NCBI RefSeq assembly: GCF_020921035.1
Contig: NC_063157.1
Location: forward strand, 9,088,001-9,152,000
Source: Rhodamnia argentea
Taxonomy: Eukaryota > Streptophyta > Magnoliopsida > Myrtales > Myrtaceae
Reading direction: 5' to 3'
Length of the DNA: 64,000 bases
The notes beneath the pieces were generated by a model. It did not search any database. It had not been told where the DNA came from and saw nothing but the letters and a program-made list of their open reading frames with translations. Each line of letters starts with the position of its first letter. The stretch's first letter is position 1. Below are positions 22,701 through 37,462 of this stretch, in pieces. The translations under genes and the position numbers were made by a program.

Positions 22701-25700
22701 GTCCCAATCTTCTTCATTGAAGTCATTGGCACAATAACCAACTGAAAAGACTATTAGCTTTGACAGCAACATCTGCAGATGATTCGAAGCATTTGACAAG
22801 TCAATACTGACTCTCTGCTTTCGAAAGAAATCAAGCAAGAGCGTCTTCTCCCTGAGGCTGATCTTCCTTTCTGGTTTTGGCGCATTTGATCTGTCTGTTG
22901 CACCTATTGGATAACAAGATACAACCAACTGGAACCACTCCTCCATGTCTACATCAATAACCAAAAGAAAGACGCTCATTCAATAGTACAATCAGCAGCA
23001 CTACATGTCCAGGGTCCTTCAGTGTACCCCAGAAGAAAACGAACACAATTGCTCAAGGACGGCATAACTCTCAATTCATGTTTTCTAGCATATCATTTTA
23101 TAAAATTCGTCAAATAACTATAAAATTAAATTAATTTTCATAAAAAATTAGACAGGCCTAGACCGGAGATACTCCTTTATCCTTATTCACCAAAATAGTA
23201 CCGACAAATGTTGATTCAGATAGAAGTAACATTCAGCACGTCAAGAAGATCATTAGATATTACTACATAGGCATCATGAATAACATAAAAGGCAATTTGT
23301 TGCAAATTTGGAAAACTAATTACTTACCATTGTCCCATTGCCATGTGAGCAGAGGTGGGAATGACAATATTCTCTGTAACCAGCCCATAATTGTTTCTTG
23401 CACCTCATCATTCTCTAAAGCTAGTGACTCCAAATCAGTGAAATTTTTATGGCTCCGACATAATGGTTGGATAAGAATTCTCATTATCAAAGGAAGAATC
23501 TGAAGACAGTTTATGCTGACAGTATCACCAATCATAAGCTTATTGATAAGAACTTGAAATAAGGTCCTTGCTTTGTCATACTTCCATACATCATCATTGA
23601 AAAGGGTCACAACCAAAGACAAAAGAGCCCTTACAAAGGGCTCTTTAATGTTTTTCACTTCATCAGCAGTAGTGCCATAAAAATTGGGAAAGCTCTGTGC
23701 TCTACTTCCTCCTCGAACCAGAGCAGCATCTAGTAAAATGTCAAAAATGGAATCTAGTAAACCTTCCTTAGGAGGATATACTTCACTTTTAGCACATGCA
23801 CTCAACAGTGGTAAGAACGTAGTGATGGAACTGCCTCCAGGCCATTCCCAGGTGCATAACATTTCAGCAGCAAGCCACGCTCGATGGGTCACCTCTTCCA
23901 CTGTTTCTTCAGACAGCGGGGAAACATTTGAATTGTTGCAACAAAATACTCTGTCAACACCTCTCTTTGTGATAAGCTTGTCCACCAGAGAAGCAAACTT
24001 GTAACCTCCAGAAATCTGCATAAGTATACAACACATATTCATTCTACTTCTATTTCGGTTAACCAAAAGCTGAATGAAACTTTCCTTCCCCCGTTAGAAA
24101 GTAGGAAATCCATATATACAAGTTAGAAGTTGAAGAGATTTTAGATGAGACGATGGTCAAACAGACAGCTAAGGACGTAGTAGTAAAGTTGGCTATGGCC
24201 TAGGGGAGGATGTCCAAATCAAAGCGGTTCAAGAGCAGCAAGGATTACAAAAATCATATAACAATTAGCTCTAGGGATAAGGACATCAATATCTCACTTA
24301 CATTGCTACCAGTCAAATCATTTTCACCATATCGGGAGTCGAAGTCAACTGAGATCCACACAGGCCACTGATCGCTCTTCTTAAGGAGCTGCTCAAGCAG
24401 AATTTGCTCTTCATATTGACCCAGACAGAAAAATTCAATAACTTCAAGTATCCACTCACAGCACAATGTTGTCACCTTACTGGCATCAACATCATGTTCT
24501 TCTAGGATGGCATACCTGATAGATTGAACCAAGACTGTACTTGATTTCTCCCGACAGTGAATACCAAGATCTTGCCAAGAATGACCATTTATTTTGCGAA
24601 GAAAAGCATGCAAAGATTTGCCAACTTCAAATCTGGCCTTCAAATTCAGCCATTTGTCATCAGGCACATCATACAATGATTCTCCCATGCGGCTTTCCCA
24701 GTGAAGAACACAAATTGCAGCTAAAATACTTGAAACCAGTTCATCCTCATTGAGTGTCAGTAAGCAGTAAAAGCTTCCCAGAAGAACCGCAAGAACAGAT
24801 TTGGCCATGTCAATCTTGTCGCTATGGCTTTCCCCATCTACCATGAGATCTCCTATTCCTGAAGCCAATGTTGAGCCTGCATCTCTCACCCATTTGAAAG
24901 GGGACCCAAGTATAACATAAACCAACTTCTCTAGAAGCGCCTTGAATACCAGGACAAGTGAATCCCTTGACAGAAAAAAGATCTGATCATCCTTTGAGGA
25001 GCCACCAAGAGCAGAGCTGCATACAGGACATTAATGCACAAGGAGATAAAGGAATCAGCAAGACCCTCAGCAACACAGAGATAACTGAAAAGTAGAAGAA
25101 AAGCCTAATTTTCTTCTGCATTCATGTAAATTAGGGTTCCTCATAAAAATGTATTGTGAACTTGAGCTTTTGAGGAAATACAGAACCAAGTTCCATTCAA
25201 CCGAGACCGAGGGATCGTACAACAACCACACAGGATACAGGATCCTCTGAAACAAACAAGCATGTCCCCAAAAAATGACAACATAAGACAGAACAATGGT
25301 AAGTAATTACAACTTAGTTGGACCATGCAGAAACACGCAAGCACTGAGGCCAATGATGCAAAATGCATCGCTTCACAACGTCTTTAGCACACAAACAGAC
25401 GCTATGGTAGTAGATATTTGCCCAGGTTTATGCTGCAGCCAAGACTTGGGTCTAAAAAGACCATAAACCTACACATGTAGCATAGTATAACCACCCAACA
25501 AAAATTCCAAATCAGAAGATAATGGAGTTTCTTATTAAGACGAAGGCGAAAAAATCATCTAGAAAGAAAATGACTAAGCTCATCATGCCACCAGAAGAAG
25601 ATCGCTGATTATTCTTTTTCTTTTTTTCAGTTCGGCCAGCAGGTCCATCAACTATGCATAACATGGAAAACATATCAAAGAACTGGATAATACAAAGAAT

Positions 25701-28700
25701 TGATTGAATGCTCCAGCTCAATAAACATACCGCAAAAAATCAGCTTCTTGAATCCTATTGGGAGGACGGGAACTAGCCACAGCGACGGCCAATGAATCTA
25801 AAAGCTCATGATGCCAACGTTCTACATAGGAATTTATATGCAGTTCGGATTCTGCTAACTGCCTATTAGTTATTTTGTCTCTTGCTTTCTGCAAGAGTGT
25901 GCATAGCATAGCTGCATGTTCAGGGCCCTCACTTCGCAGTTTAATTGTGTGAGACAAAACAAAGCTCCATTGCTCAGATAAGCATTCGTCATCAAGCAAT
26001 GCAAGCAACAAATCCAGACGGGCAGCACTACAGCTGCCATTTCCTGTCAAGCACCAAGGAACAAATCTTTTCTCGAATATATACATGAAATGCTCCAACT
26101 CCAGACTCCTGTTCTGCTCTTCAAATGGACGAAGAGAAGAACTCCCTGTCCCTGCGACTAGAAGTACCTTAACCATCCTGTTTGGTCCAAAAATTGAAAT
26201 TGCAGCTGACAGGAATCTAATTCCATCTGGCGAGTCCTGGTTCAAGAAAAGTAAACAGTTGAAACGTAACATTGGAACTATGACCTAAAAAAGCACCACA
26301 TTGGAACACCCAGAACTGACCAATATTATGTACTGTGTTCTAAAACAGGAGAAAAGTTGCCACAAACGATTTACTTGAGGAGAAAACATATCAATCATCG
26401 ACAGTATTCAAACAATAAGTACAGATTTAACAGGGCTATCATAAAGGTCAAGGAAATCATTGGGTTTCATGACAAACACCAGGTGTCAGAAACAGTTGGA
26501 CAACCTACTGCCTCAACTTTACCGCAGTGAAAGGCTTTTTAATATGACAAACCTGCTCATGAAGTGGATGCCTGCTAAGAGTGCTAAAACTCAACTCAAA
26601 GAAGGAAAACAGAAAATAAATCTGTTGAAGTGATATTCAGAGAAATATCAAAGGAATTGTCACCAACAAAGCAAAGATATCCAGAAATTTTAGCCCACTG
26701 AATGAAACAAGAACAGTTCAAAAAGTTGAATCTTCATGTCAGATTCCTTCATAGCGAGAGTAATTGTTTCTTTTATCAACTTCCCAAGCATACAAAGGAG
26801 GATAGTTTTCCAAGACAACAATACAAAGCACTGGAGAAGAACCTAAAGTGAAAGATATCAAATTAAAGAATATGAACTCTCAAAGACATATGGAGCATCA
26901 TGTATGATGAGCAAGTACATGACTGCTACAGAAGAAAAGGAAGACAGAACTAAGTAACCATAAAATCCAAGTGAATTTCATTCGAATCCACTAGTTAAGT
27001 AACTTACAAGTGATTCTATCGATGAAAAAGACTCAGCTAACGTTGGTCCCACCATGTAATCCAGGGGCCAGTATTCACTTTTTCTTACAGCATGTTGCTC
27101 CATTAGCAACAGAAACTGAATCAATCGCTCTACACTTTCCAGCCGTCCTTCATTCTCAGAATGCTGACATATGCCCCTAAAGCTCTCGCGAAACGCCAAA
27201 GAGAAAGCAGAAAGCAGATCATGTTCTATCTGAAAGATGCCTGAAAGAATTTCTACAATGCATTTTCCTAAGTCCTGGGGATAGGACACAGGATATCTAA
27301 GAGGTGGTTTTTCCTCAATCTTCTTTTGAATATTAGGACTCTGGCCTTCAGATGAATCAGTAGATATCCCTGTGAGGATTCCACTCTGAACCTTTGGACT
27401 GAAAACAAGCAGAAAGTCTTCCCACAGAAGTTTTACAAGAATATTCTCAACAAGAGTCCTTTGACAGCAATGAACAGAGCTCACTTCAACAAAATACCTG
27501 AAATTGTTGAGAAGACAAACTATTACTATCACAGGAAAAGAGCTTAAACATAGTATGCCCTGAGACATAATTTCTAATATCCTACCAGAAAGATGATCGA
27601 CATCCAAACTTGCAAGACAAAAACTAAAACACCCCACCTGGATGCATTCTGTAATGCCCAAAGGAAACATTCTTTAAATGCACGAAAGAATGCGGCTCGA
27701 TCTTCTATAGAGGAAACAGAAGGTTTTCTTCCGGCCCAAAGGTTGTGGAACAAGTCAAGGAAAAATTGCTCCCCCCGAACTACATTGTGAGGCACAGTCT
27801 CTAGGAACACCAGCAAAGCAGGATAAGAGATCTGCTGAGATCCAAAACATCCACTCCGGAGGAAATGCCAAAGCCTATTTAGAACGAATTTCTGAGCATT
27901 CAAAAAAGTCCAACAATCTGGGAATCTTTTTGAAAAGATCAACACCACATCCCACATCAGTGCATGACAGGAAGGATCTTTTTCCTCAAAGGCACCCAAT
28001 ATTGAGGCCCCTAGAGTTTTCAAATTCCCTTCATTGAAAACATGAGGGACATTTTTCATGAGACTCCTCAATACTGCATATGTTGCAGATCGAATGGCAG
28101 CACTATCAGACTTCAGGAAGTCTAGAAAACATTTGTGATAGGAAAACAACTTCTCTGCGTAAAACATGGCAGTAGACCTGGCTTTTGGACCATGCTTTGG
28201 TTCAGTGGCTATATTCTCAAAACCAGGTCTTTCAGATTGCAATGAAATGAAAACATCAAGAAGAGTCGCCAGTGCCAGCAAGGATGAGGAAATCACCTGC
28301 GACGAAAGGATTAGGAGAAAATCAAAATCACGATTGTAGAGGTAAGTACACCAACACATTACTATCAACAAGCCAAAGATCTTGCTTCAGCAGAACTCCA
28401 CAAGGGGAAAAACTCAAAGACAGTATAGCGAGCAGCAAATGAAGCACCATTAATTAACATGATTGCAAAGAGATAGCATGAAACACATCTTTAACTTTCC
28501 CTGGGTAGCTCCGGCATTTTAGGTCTTCCATTCAAAAGGAGGCAAAACATTTCTTGGTAATTGAAAGTTGTAGAATTGCTTTATCTCAGGACCAAGACTG
28601 TTAAGCCATAATAGAAAGTTCCACAGCATTAATATTGGTCATGAGATGAGCACTAATTTACTGAATGAAAAAGCAAAGAAATCATCTGTGGGAACAATGA

Positions 28701-31700
28701 AAATCAGAAATGAAGTGAAAAAGGTCATTAATTTGGTACCTGTTGATGCATCTGTTCTATTTCATCCAAAGCAGCTGCCTTATCAAACAAGTCCTGTGCT
28801 GTGAGCTTTAGATTTTCCTCCAGATACATACACATCTCAGTTGCACATAAAGCTAAAGCATCTAATCTCTTTTCCTTGGAAGGAAAGGCTGCCTGTTATC
28901 CACAGAAAGCAGATGCTTAACATCCAACTATAAAAGTGAACACAAGAATGCTTGCTAGATTTTCCAACACTTGGTCAAATATTTTTAGGTCAAAAGATCT
29001 GCAACCAAAAGTTTATTATCTTCATAACAAATCACAGAAATTAGAAACGGGAATAAAGTCCTTCCAAACATCTGTAGTAGCATCATAGAAAACGCCACAA
29101 TGTACATTGAAATTTGTCCTCAGTGGGTTTATTCAAGTCCTTGCAGGTGCACATGAAAGTCAACCCGGGAGATAGATCAGTGGAGGAACTCCCCCAAAAT
29201 AGACATTCTCGACTTAATCACCACCAATGGTGAAACTTTCATGAACCGTTTCCACCAAGTGTAATGACCCACCAATGTTCGCAACAGAAGTTGATGTTTC
29301 ATATCATGTAAACAACAAATGGAAAGGGACGAGACGAGACATAAGTCCACACTGGATGTAACCAATTGAAACCCATGAAACAACAATGCACACCATACTA
29401 AAACTCCTGCCTGAGGAGGTTCCTCTTGTTACCTATGCACTCATGCCAAAAGTGTTTTTCAAATGAAATATCAACATCCAAAATATTTATTGCAATAGCT
29501 TAGTATTCGGGGTGGAATTCTGTCAATACGCTAAATCAGACGAAATCAATTAGTAAAGGCTGGATGCATAGAAGCAGTATCGACCAGCTAAAAGTTCACA
29601 TTATTTTCTGTGTCTTCGATTAGAACACACTCGTTCCATATCAAGTGAGTAGGTAGCATTCATCATCCTCCAGAACTCTAGCTGGCTTTATGAACTTCCT
29701 CCACTTGCATTTTTGGAAATCCCCAACATTGATAAAGATTAGAATTGGAAAGTAAATGCTAGAGATAAAGTTTTTACAAGAGTCTAAAATATGCTCAATT
29801 TTGTAAGTGTCATGACTAGAATGCTGCGATGATGTCATCACTTCCTTTTTGAAATTTAATTTCCTTAGAGTGCTTTCAAGGTAATGCGACAAAGTTGCCA
29901 CATGATGTTTCTTACTTATTCTATACTGCATGTCCTGGACCAAGAATAATACGAGAATAAAAGTGTTGGTTTTGGCTGTTTACCATCATTTTTCATCACT
30001 AAGTATCATGGAAGACAATTAATGCCCTTTGAGGAAGCCTGCTTCGAACTTCGACCATTTAACTGACACGTCCAGATTTATTACCAGCTGATTCAAGATA
30101 TCCTTGGCTAGATTTATATCCCAGAACCCTTTGTGTACAACGTCCCCATTTTGGGTACTGTTCATGACAAATTTCTAAAATTGGCTAACAAATCAACCCC
30201 ACCATATTACTCAATCAAACGACAATGGCTTACTCCAGAAGACGATATAATGTTGTACATTCTTTCGTCTAATTTAGGTTTTCAAATTCATAAGTAGTAA
30301 GTTGCACAAGTAGTGGTTTATTTGATACATTGTTGTCAAAGGAGCACCTTACCAGTAATTTCAAAGCAAAAATAACTACTGACTGTTACCTTACAAAATT
30401 ACCCAGTTAAGGACGCAGATGAATGCTTCAACATTTAATGGGACTCTGGGACTGAAATGAAAAACCCACTTATCTCTTACGTGCTGCTTTCTTGACAAGC
30501 GGCATATCGTGCCCTTATCCCTGTTCGATGACACACAGAGTACCCACTCAAGGTGAACATCGTGTGGGCGCAAAACCCCAGACTCATACAAAGTTTTGTA
30601 CATGTAACCATTGACGCATCCATGTTGGGTAGGAAATGCAAAGACCTCCGTCCAACACAATTCAAAAGGTACATAATATAAGAAACCAATGCACCTGAAA
30701 TGACCGCTTCGAAGATTGGGAAACCTCAAAAACTGGGTCAAATTGAGAGAACCACCATGGTCCTATCAGAGACTTCAAGTGCAGAGCCAAATCTCGCCTG
30801 AAGATATGAACAAATTATTTAGAACGCTTTCAACAACTTCCTGCAAAAGCAAGGCAAGCACATGTAGGAAATATTGCCAAATCAATCTTGAAGAATGCCC
30901 AGTCAAGAACTAGAGTACAAATCCACAAAAGATAATTTTGAAAGATTATAGTTCTATAGGAAAAGAATGAACTAATAGGGTTGAGTAATGGATTATTCCC
31001 TTTAATCCTTCATATATCAAGGAAGATCTACAGTGTCAAAAATTCAAAATGGCACTCATCTTATGAGGGCTTCCCTAAAAGGATTGCTGGATCAAATAAA
31101 ATAACATCACTAAGATCTATAAGAAGCTCGCTCAATTAAACAAACCCCCTCCAGTTCCAACATTTACGCTGTTCTCCCCCATAAAGACAAGGAAATATCT
31201 TATTCTCTTAAAATATCATTGGTTTAGTAGACGCAGGAAGGATATAAGATAGATTTAGCTATCTTAATAAAAGGTTGACAGAAGAATTAAATGCAATAAG
31301 AGCTTTCACATGTTATTTGTAGTTGTAAGATTTTGTAGGACGATCGCCAACTGTTCTAAAAGCTTAAGCCATTAGATGAAAGCACGGTTTAATATTTATA
31401 TATTCTTATCACTGCCCCTCACGCTTAATCTGGTTTTTTTGCGTAGTACTAAGCATGGAAATATTTAATTGGGGAGGCAAATAAGGGCCTGGAAAGATTT
31501 GAACTCGGGACCCTCTTTCTCGACACCATGTGAGATTTTGTGAGGCCACCGCCAACTGTTCTAAAAGCTTAAATTGTTAGATGGAGGCGCGGTTTAATAT
31601 TTATATACTCTACTAGTAGTTTAGAAAGGCAAATATAGATACCAAGCATTCACAATGGAATAACATGTTATCCGAATCATTCTCAAGTAGCACACATGGA

Positions 31701-34700
31701 GTCTTTATTTCAATATGATGTCACTTGAGCTAAGGGATATTCTATAGGTCTACAAATAAGGAGGATTATACTCCACACACTTAATATTCCTCATTTGAAT
31801 GATAACATGCACGTTCGATAAGCACATCAAGTAGGACAATGTTTTGCTGATTGTCTGTCACAAAAGTCTAGATATGACTAGGAAAAAATATATCTAAGAG
31901 GATAGAAGCTCTTCGTTAATCATCATCCAACGTGATTCAGCATAAGAAATGGTGATCTCAAGATGCTACATAACAATCTACAACTTTACGAAAATGGCTC
32001 GGGAGCAGATAGCTACCAATGCAGCGGGGAAGAACATTCTCATTTGAATTTTAGGGTGTTGCAAGTCTGCATTTGATTACGACAAAGTAAAATAATATCT
32101 GCCTACAATGGTTGAGAGAAAACATTCTTGACACACAAATGACAGAAAGGTGTGTTTTTTCCCTTTTTATGGCAGGCTGATACTCTCTGCAAGCACATCA
32201 TAGCCATTGCTAAGCTTTAGATGTAATGAGTAGGGGTGTTTACAGTCCAGTCCCGTTTGGTTTCACACTAAAACTGCATCAGAAATTAAAATTTAGATAA
32301 AAATTATTTCTTCAACTCGGAACCGAAAGATTGGAGAGTCCCCAGGTCTCAGCATTTACACACGAATGCCCACGATTCAAAGAGTCACTAGAGGTGAAAC
32401 TTACTAAGAACGTCAAACTGAATTATGAAGATATGAATAGAACGAATTAAAATGGAATGGTATTCAATAGCTAAACTTAAACCTGTCTACCTTATCCTAG
32501 GTTAGAAATATCTCAAACAACTTTTCGAAACAAACTCACACTTATGTGAGAGAAGCATTTGAAGATAATTCCAGCACAGCTTATACCTGGACAATCAGAA
32601 GTTGAACAAGGATTTCTAAATGATAATGTGTTTCTGATGATACTTAAAACTCAACCGAGCTAGAAGATTTTTAATTCGCTGTGAAAGGATCAGTTCTTTT
32701 TTTTTTTTTTTTTTTTTTGGTCGAAGAAGGGATCAGGTTAGGGACTTCGTAACTTTGGGGGGAGCAATTAATCATGAGAGAAGAATTCGAACAAAGGAGA
32801 GTTTGACCAAAAAAAAACTCATAAAGGAGAGTTTATTTTTCTTTGAAAAGACATAAATAAGGGTGATAAACAAAAGGCGTCCAGTGTCATCTTCACTCAG
32901 CCTCAATAATGGTAACAGAAATAACTATAAAATACTACTATTAGCTATTTGTTCAGTTCACCTGAGGTTTCAGGGTTTTATACTTTTTGACCAGACAACC
33001 AAACTATCCTGAAAGACAAAGAATATAAACTACGCCAAAAAATCTAATAGTACCACACAATGACCGAAAATTTCCTGTTCTGTCAGGGTTTCAGTTCGCT
33101 GGATTTGTGCCCACCTTTCCTAATAAGCAACTATAAGGCTCTCAACAGCTTAATAAAGATACTTTTTGCTATTTGTTCAGTTCACACCAGGTTTCAGGGT
33201 TTTATACTTTTTGACCAGACAACCAAACTATCCCGAAAGAAAAAGAATATCAACTACGCCAAAAAATCTAATAGTACCACACAATGACTGAAATTTTCCT
33301 GTTCTGTCAGGGTTTCAGTTCTCTGGATTTTTGCCCACCTCTCATAATAAGCAACCATAAGGCACTTGCTGATTCACTCTCAACTGCTTAATAAAGATAA
33401 AGCTAGACATCCATATAGAATATAGAAACCAAACAAACAGCCCAAAAAATAAAAACATGCAAGATCACATGTCAAAAATTGTCTACTAAAGATATATGTC
33501 GAATAGCAAGCAAATTGCTCTAGAAATCAGTTCAGCAAGCAGAAAACCCCACTTAGTCGGCATAAAAGGTAAGCAGCCTTACCCAATAGAGACAACAAGA
33601 ACAGACATTGTTTCATGCGTGGCTCGGCGAACTTCTCGATTGTAATCCAGTAACAACCTCTTGTACTCAAATGCCTAAAAAAGTGAGAGAGCCCTAATAA
33701 TGAATTATGAAGAATTTAACATAGTAAACAACAAAAAATCATTATCTTAACATTTAATGACCTGAAGAAGGAAATATCCTTAAACATCATAATTACCAAC
33801 ACCACCACCACCAGGCTGAAACATTTACTTGAACTTCAGCCTCACTCCATTCTCCTCAAGGGAAGAAAGGAGAAAACAAGAAGAACCATAGCCATAAATG
33901 TAACATAACTTGTCCTCTAAAGCTGCATAACATCATTCTAAATTAAGCTTTCTTCCCAAAAAGTAAGGGCGTGTTTGATAAACTCATTAAACGTTGAAAA
34001 TTAAACTTTTTAGCAACTGATGATCTCCAAATATAAACTACTTAATTGATTTTTAAGTCAAAAATTACTTAATGCAGTAAGGAAGGGGTTACTTAGCCAA
34101 GCTAGTAATAAAATATTCAATGAAAATTAAAATTTTATATATTATTGTGAAAAATCTTTCGATAATTCTCACTATTCCTTTTGGTACGAAACTAATAAAA
34201 TCTATTATGTAATCGACATCAATCATTAAATTAACTTTCTTATTTTCATCAATAACTAAAGACTTCAGCACTTAATATTCAGTACCTAATCTTCGGCACT
34301 TATTTTTCAATTTTATCAGTTGAGCCCAAAGTTTAGGTAAAACCTGATCCTCATGTCTGTGAAAAGCTGCAGTACCGAACAACTACCCATGCTTTTCAGC
34401 TTTTGCCGACGAGGAGAAATGAGCAATGAGCAATTTAAGCTATAACTGAAAAGATGGACATGCAAGAAGCTCGTGGAAATTGAACCTTTGATTATCTACC
34501 AAAAAGACCAATTAGTATCTTCAACGCAAACGGTCCAGCTAAGATGGATGAAACAAGAAGAGGTAAGTGTCACAGAGCGCCTTCATCTTTTAAAAATATT
34601 GGTGACTCCATTTTCCCTTGAGCCACATCAAGAAATGGCAACCACTGCGAATATAGGTAGAAGGAAAGGAACTGAATACATCCAATATTCCTTCCTTTAC

Positions 34701-37172
34701 GTGAGTCCTACTACTTTTTGCCTCATAAGTTGGAATATAGCATTTCAAAGTCAAGGATAAATAGTTCCATAATGCCATTAACCTCAATTGACATTCAACT
34801 TTCTTTCCTCTCTATTCCTTTCCAACTCTAAGAAACTCAAAAAACCTGACTACTAGCTTAATTTTATGTCCCAGATTCACAAGCGCTTGTGATCAAGAGA
34901 GAAAGCAGAAAATGTAGACGAAGTAGAAAAGGATGAGTTACAAGGACATGTAAATGGACCTTACCCATTGTGGCATTGTTGGTATTATATCCTCCTTCGA
35001 CTTCTCCTTCAGCAGGACAGATAAAGATCCCAGTGCTTTAAGCTGTTGAAGAAAATACAAAGAGGTAGCATCAGACTATAACAGTTCATCTTCTCTAAGA
35101 ACTCGTATAGGGCTGCCAATCACCAATCAAAATCATAGCAAAAACCAAAAGGACATGATCTAAATCATTGCCATCCGTGGATCATGAATAGAATTGCATA
35201 GTGACCACCAAGCATGGAACACCGTTTATGCCCAATTTATAAAGAGTGCCACACTGCCGCTGAACTTCAGCTTCTCATGTATTAGAACTCAAATCTCTAA
35301 CCCTACAGTATCACGGAGAAGATAGAGCTACTGAACCCTCATCATTCAGAATATAAGATTAACTGAAAATCCCAAAACATACCAAAAAAAAAAAAAAAAA
35401 CGCAATGGATGAACAGAAGAATGATGGCAGCATGTTGAGACCAATATTCTAGTACCGCAATAGAATGTCTTCATGCAACACAAACCTAAGTGCACCAAAT
35501 AATCACTCAAGCAGTACAAGACCATGTTTTATGTAAAACAAACACAAACAATGCCAGCAGAACCTAGCAGGCCAGCTTCATGGCCTAACCGCATATCTGT
35601 CTCTCCTCAGAACAGCTCAAAGGCCCAAGCACCACTATGAATTTGGGTGGAGCCAAAAATGTTTGCTGAAGAAGATTGATGATAAACTAGAAGCTAGAAG
35701 GGAGGGATATGTGAATAAGTAGCTCTCCATGACCTGGCTATAAACTGTCCTTCCTTATATTGGTGTTGAAAGGCCTGTAACCAACTCATGCCCCATCCTC
35801 AGATAGGGCAACACTCCACCATTCAACTTACTAAATCGAGAATGTACATATACCAGCAGGGTCCAATAATACAGAATCCCATATAAGGTAAAACCTGGAT
35901 AGTTTTACAAGTAAATATAAAGAAATTACTTCACAGCTTCATAAGCAGCCTTTTTAGCAAAACATTTCATGCCACGGATTTTCCCTAGAGCCATTGAAAC
36001 TCTGCTTCTTCCAACTGAGGCTGTGACGTACTGGAGTTTTAAAATGAAGGCGTCAGTTACCTACCAAAGAACAATCATTCTCATCTTCCATTACTTTATT
36101 GTAAAGATCGTAGAGGTTTTGTATATAAATGATGTAGTTTTTTTTTGTCTTTCCCTAAAGGAGAGTGCACCCTCACAACCATTTCACCCCCTTTTTCATG
36201 TGCACCTGACAAGCAAAGGTTCTCAGGGCAGCCTTTATGCTATCAAGCAATCAATCCTCTGCATTTCCACTAAAGCACAACAAGGGACATTGTCGAAATA
36301 ACTTGTACAGAGTCACCGACTAAATACAGTAGAGCCTACCAGGATGGGTGAGGCCTTTCGCTCAAATCTTAAAAGAGATCACCAGAAACCAAAAGCTGTA
36401 AGTTACCAATTAAATATTGAGACTTGTCAACCATATTATAACCAAAATATACCATACATATGGAAAAGAAAAAAAAATGAAAAGAACTTTTTATTCTCAT
36501 CTTAAAACAACACAGCTTGTGAAAAGACCGAAATTTTTGCGACAGCAGCATGTTCAAAGTACAGCACCTTGGTGGTGGGATCCTTTCTGCCAAGCCTCTT
36601 CAAGTGCTGCACCAATTCGCCATCAATGCCCTGCATTAAGTTCACCACATTACCATAACGACAGTATCCATGTGCTAATTCGTCACACCAATCTGACGCT
36701 CTATGAGCTCCCAACAGGCATCACATACACTTTGCAAAATTATTCAACCCATAACTCTACCATACAACAATGACAACCATCTCGGTCTTCCTGTTTTACT
36801 CGCCTTCATACTAAACTGCGTCATAAAGAAGACAAATTCACTTAAAAGGAAGAAGACAGAGCAACACGTACGCAAGCAGCATCGTCGCCGCCGCCACCGC
36901 CGCCGCCAAGCGAAGAATCAAGCCGAGAGCTTCCAAGATATCCACCAAAACCCGCAGTCGCCGTCGAGCCAGCCGGCAAAAGCGAAGCTGCAAGGCTGTC
37001 GGAAAAGCGAAACGATTCGGAACAAGGGAAAAAAAAGAAAGCGACCCACGTCGAATTCAATTGAAACCACATTAATTGGCGCAAAAATTAGCACGGTGGG
37101 GTCTCTCATCGACTACCTGCTGCTTGAAGGGCGTGCCTTGGCTCGAGCTCCTTCTCCTTTTTGCCTCCCCAT
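19774..37172 (-). CDS. LTN1: E3 ubiquitin-protein ligase listerin (16 exons, 1,877 aa)
   Basis: Listerin is the RING E3 ligase of ribosome quality control: it ubiquitinates nascent chains stuck on 60S subunits. Exons (minus strand): 37172-37117, 36995-36872, 36630-36568, 35042-34965, 33674-33583, 30797-30695, 28892-28740, 28296-27638, 27497-27008, 26236-25731, 25016-24302, 24015-23328, 22948-21939, 21789-21355, 21139-20909, 20004-19774. All borders are AG/GT and the phases agree, giving 1,877 codons plus stop, close to the Arabidopsis length as I recall it. The N-terminus reads [19 protein letters not shown], followed by a Gly-rich patch in exon 2. The middle is the long HEAT/ARM-like solenoid. 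The C-terminus has the RWD-like part ([11 protein letters not shown]) and the RING at residues 1826-1872 (CPIC, CKVC, HSKC, CPLC). No lesion is seen. The introns host a TRIM and other repeats. Confidence 0.95.
20385..20690. repeat. GC-rich degenerate tandem repeat in LTN1 intron 15
   Basis: Repeated units like 'cccagg(c)ctgggtccatcgaggcc' occur about five times (near 20507, 20537, 20577, 20616 and 20661) in an otherwise AT-rich intron. Frames across it on both strands are repeat translations. Left of it (20200-20330) lies 'ggctctatttatttcgc', then 'gtgttttccaacaagtcat', reminiscent of a MITE end, so the GC block may be the inside of a transposon. Confidence 0.6.
31324..31615 (-). mobile_element. 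TRIM element (miniature LTR retrotransposon) in LTN1 intron 5
   Basis: Two short direct repeats (31324-31411 and 31529-31615) both contain 'ccaactgttctaaaagctta' and 'cggtttaatatttatata'. They bracket about 117 bp with no coding capacity. Next to the right repeat is a primer-site-like TGGTGTCGAG (minus strand, 31519-31528). Next to the left one is a purine-rich tract on the minus strand (from 'cccctcacgc'). GTAGT flanks both sides (31319-31323 and 31616-31620), a 5-bp target-site duplication. This is the structure of a TRIM, transcribed in the same direction as LTN1. Confidence 0.75.
32944..33400. repeat. 224-bp tandem duplication in LTN1 intron 4
   Basis: Copy 1 (32944-33167) and copy 2 (33168-about 33400) share long identical blocks, for example 'ggtttcagggttttatactt', then 'tgaccagacaaccaaactatc', then 'aactacgccaaaaaatctaa'. 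They differ by scattered substitutions and small indels. It looks like unequal crossing-over or replication slippage of intron sequence. No open frame spans it. Confidence 0.85.
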
Positions 37173-37462
37173 CACAGCGCCGCCTTCTTCTTGGTTTTCC
37201 CTTCCTTCCTCCCTAGCGGACGTGGAGGCTTGGTGAGAGAGGAACAAGTGTTGGCGAAATTTCAAGAGCTTTTTCGCCGGATACTGCTTTTGATGATCGA
37301 GTAATACAGGTCGAGCTTTGAGCAAATCCAATTCGATGAGCTCACAGCTTCACCGTCTCTCGCCTTGCCTCCAGAGGCGGCCGATCGATCTTGCCGCGGC
37401 CTCTCTCTTTCTCCCCCTCCGCGCCAACCGGACAAGTTTCGCCCATCAGACGTCGTTCGAAC

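Noticed and set aside
36703..37236. Plus-strand frame of 177 codons
   Set aside because: Antisense to LTN1 exons 1 and 2; its Lys/Arg-rich part is the complement of the listerin N-terminus and its poly-Gly patch.
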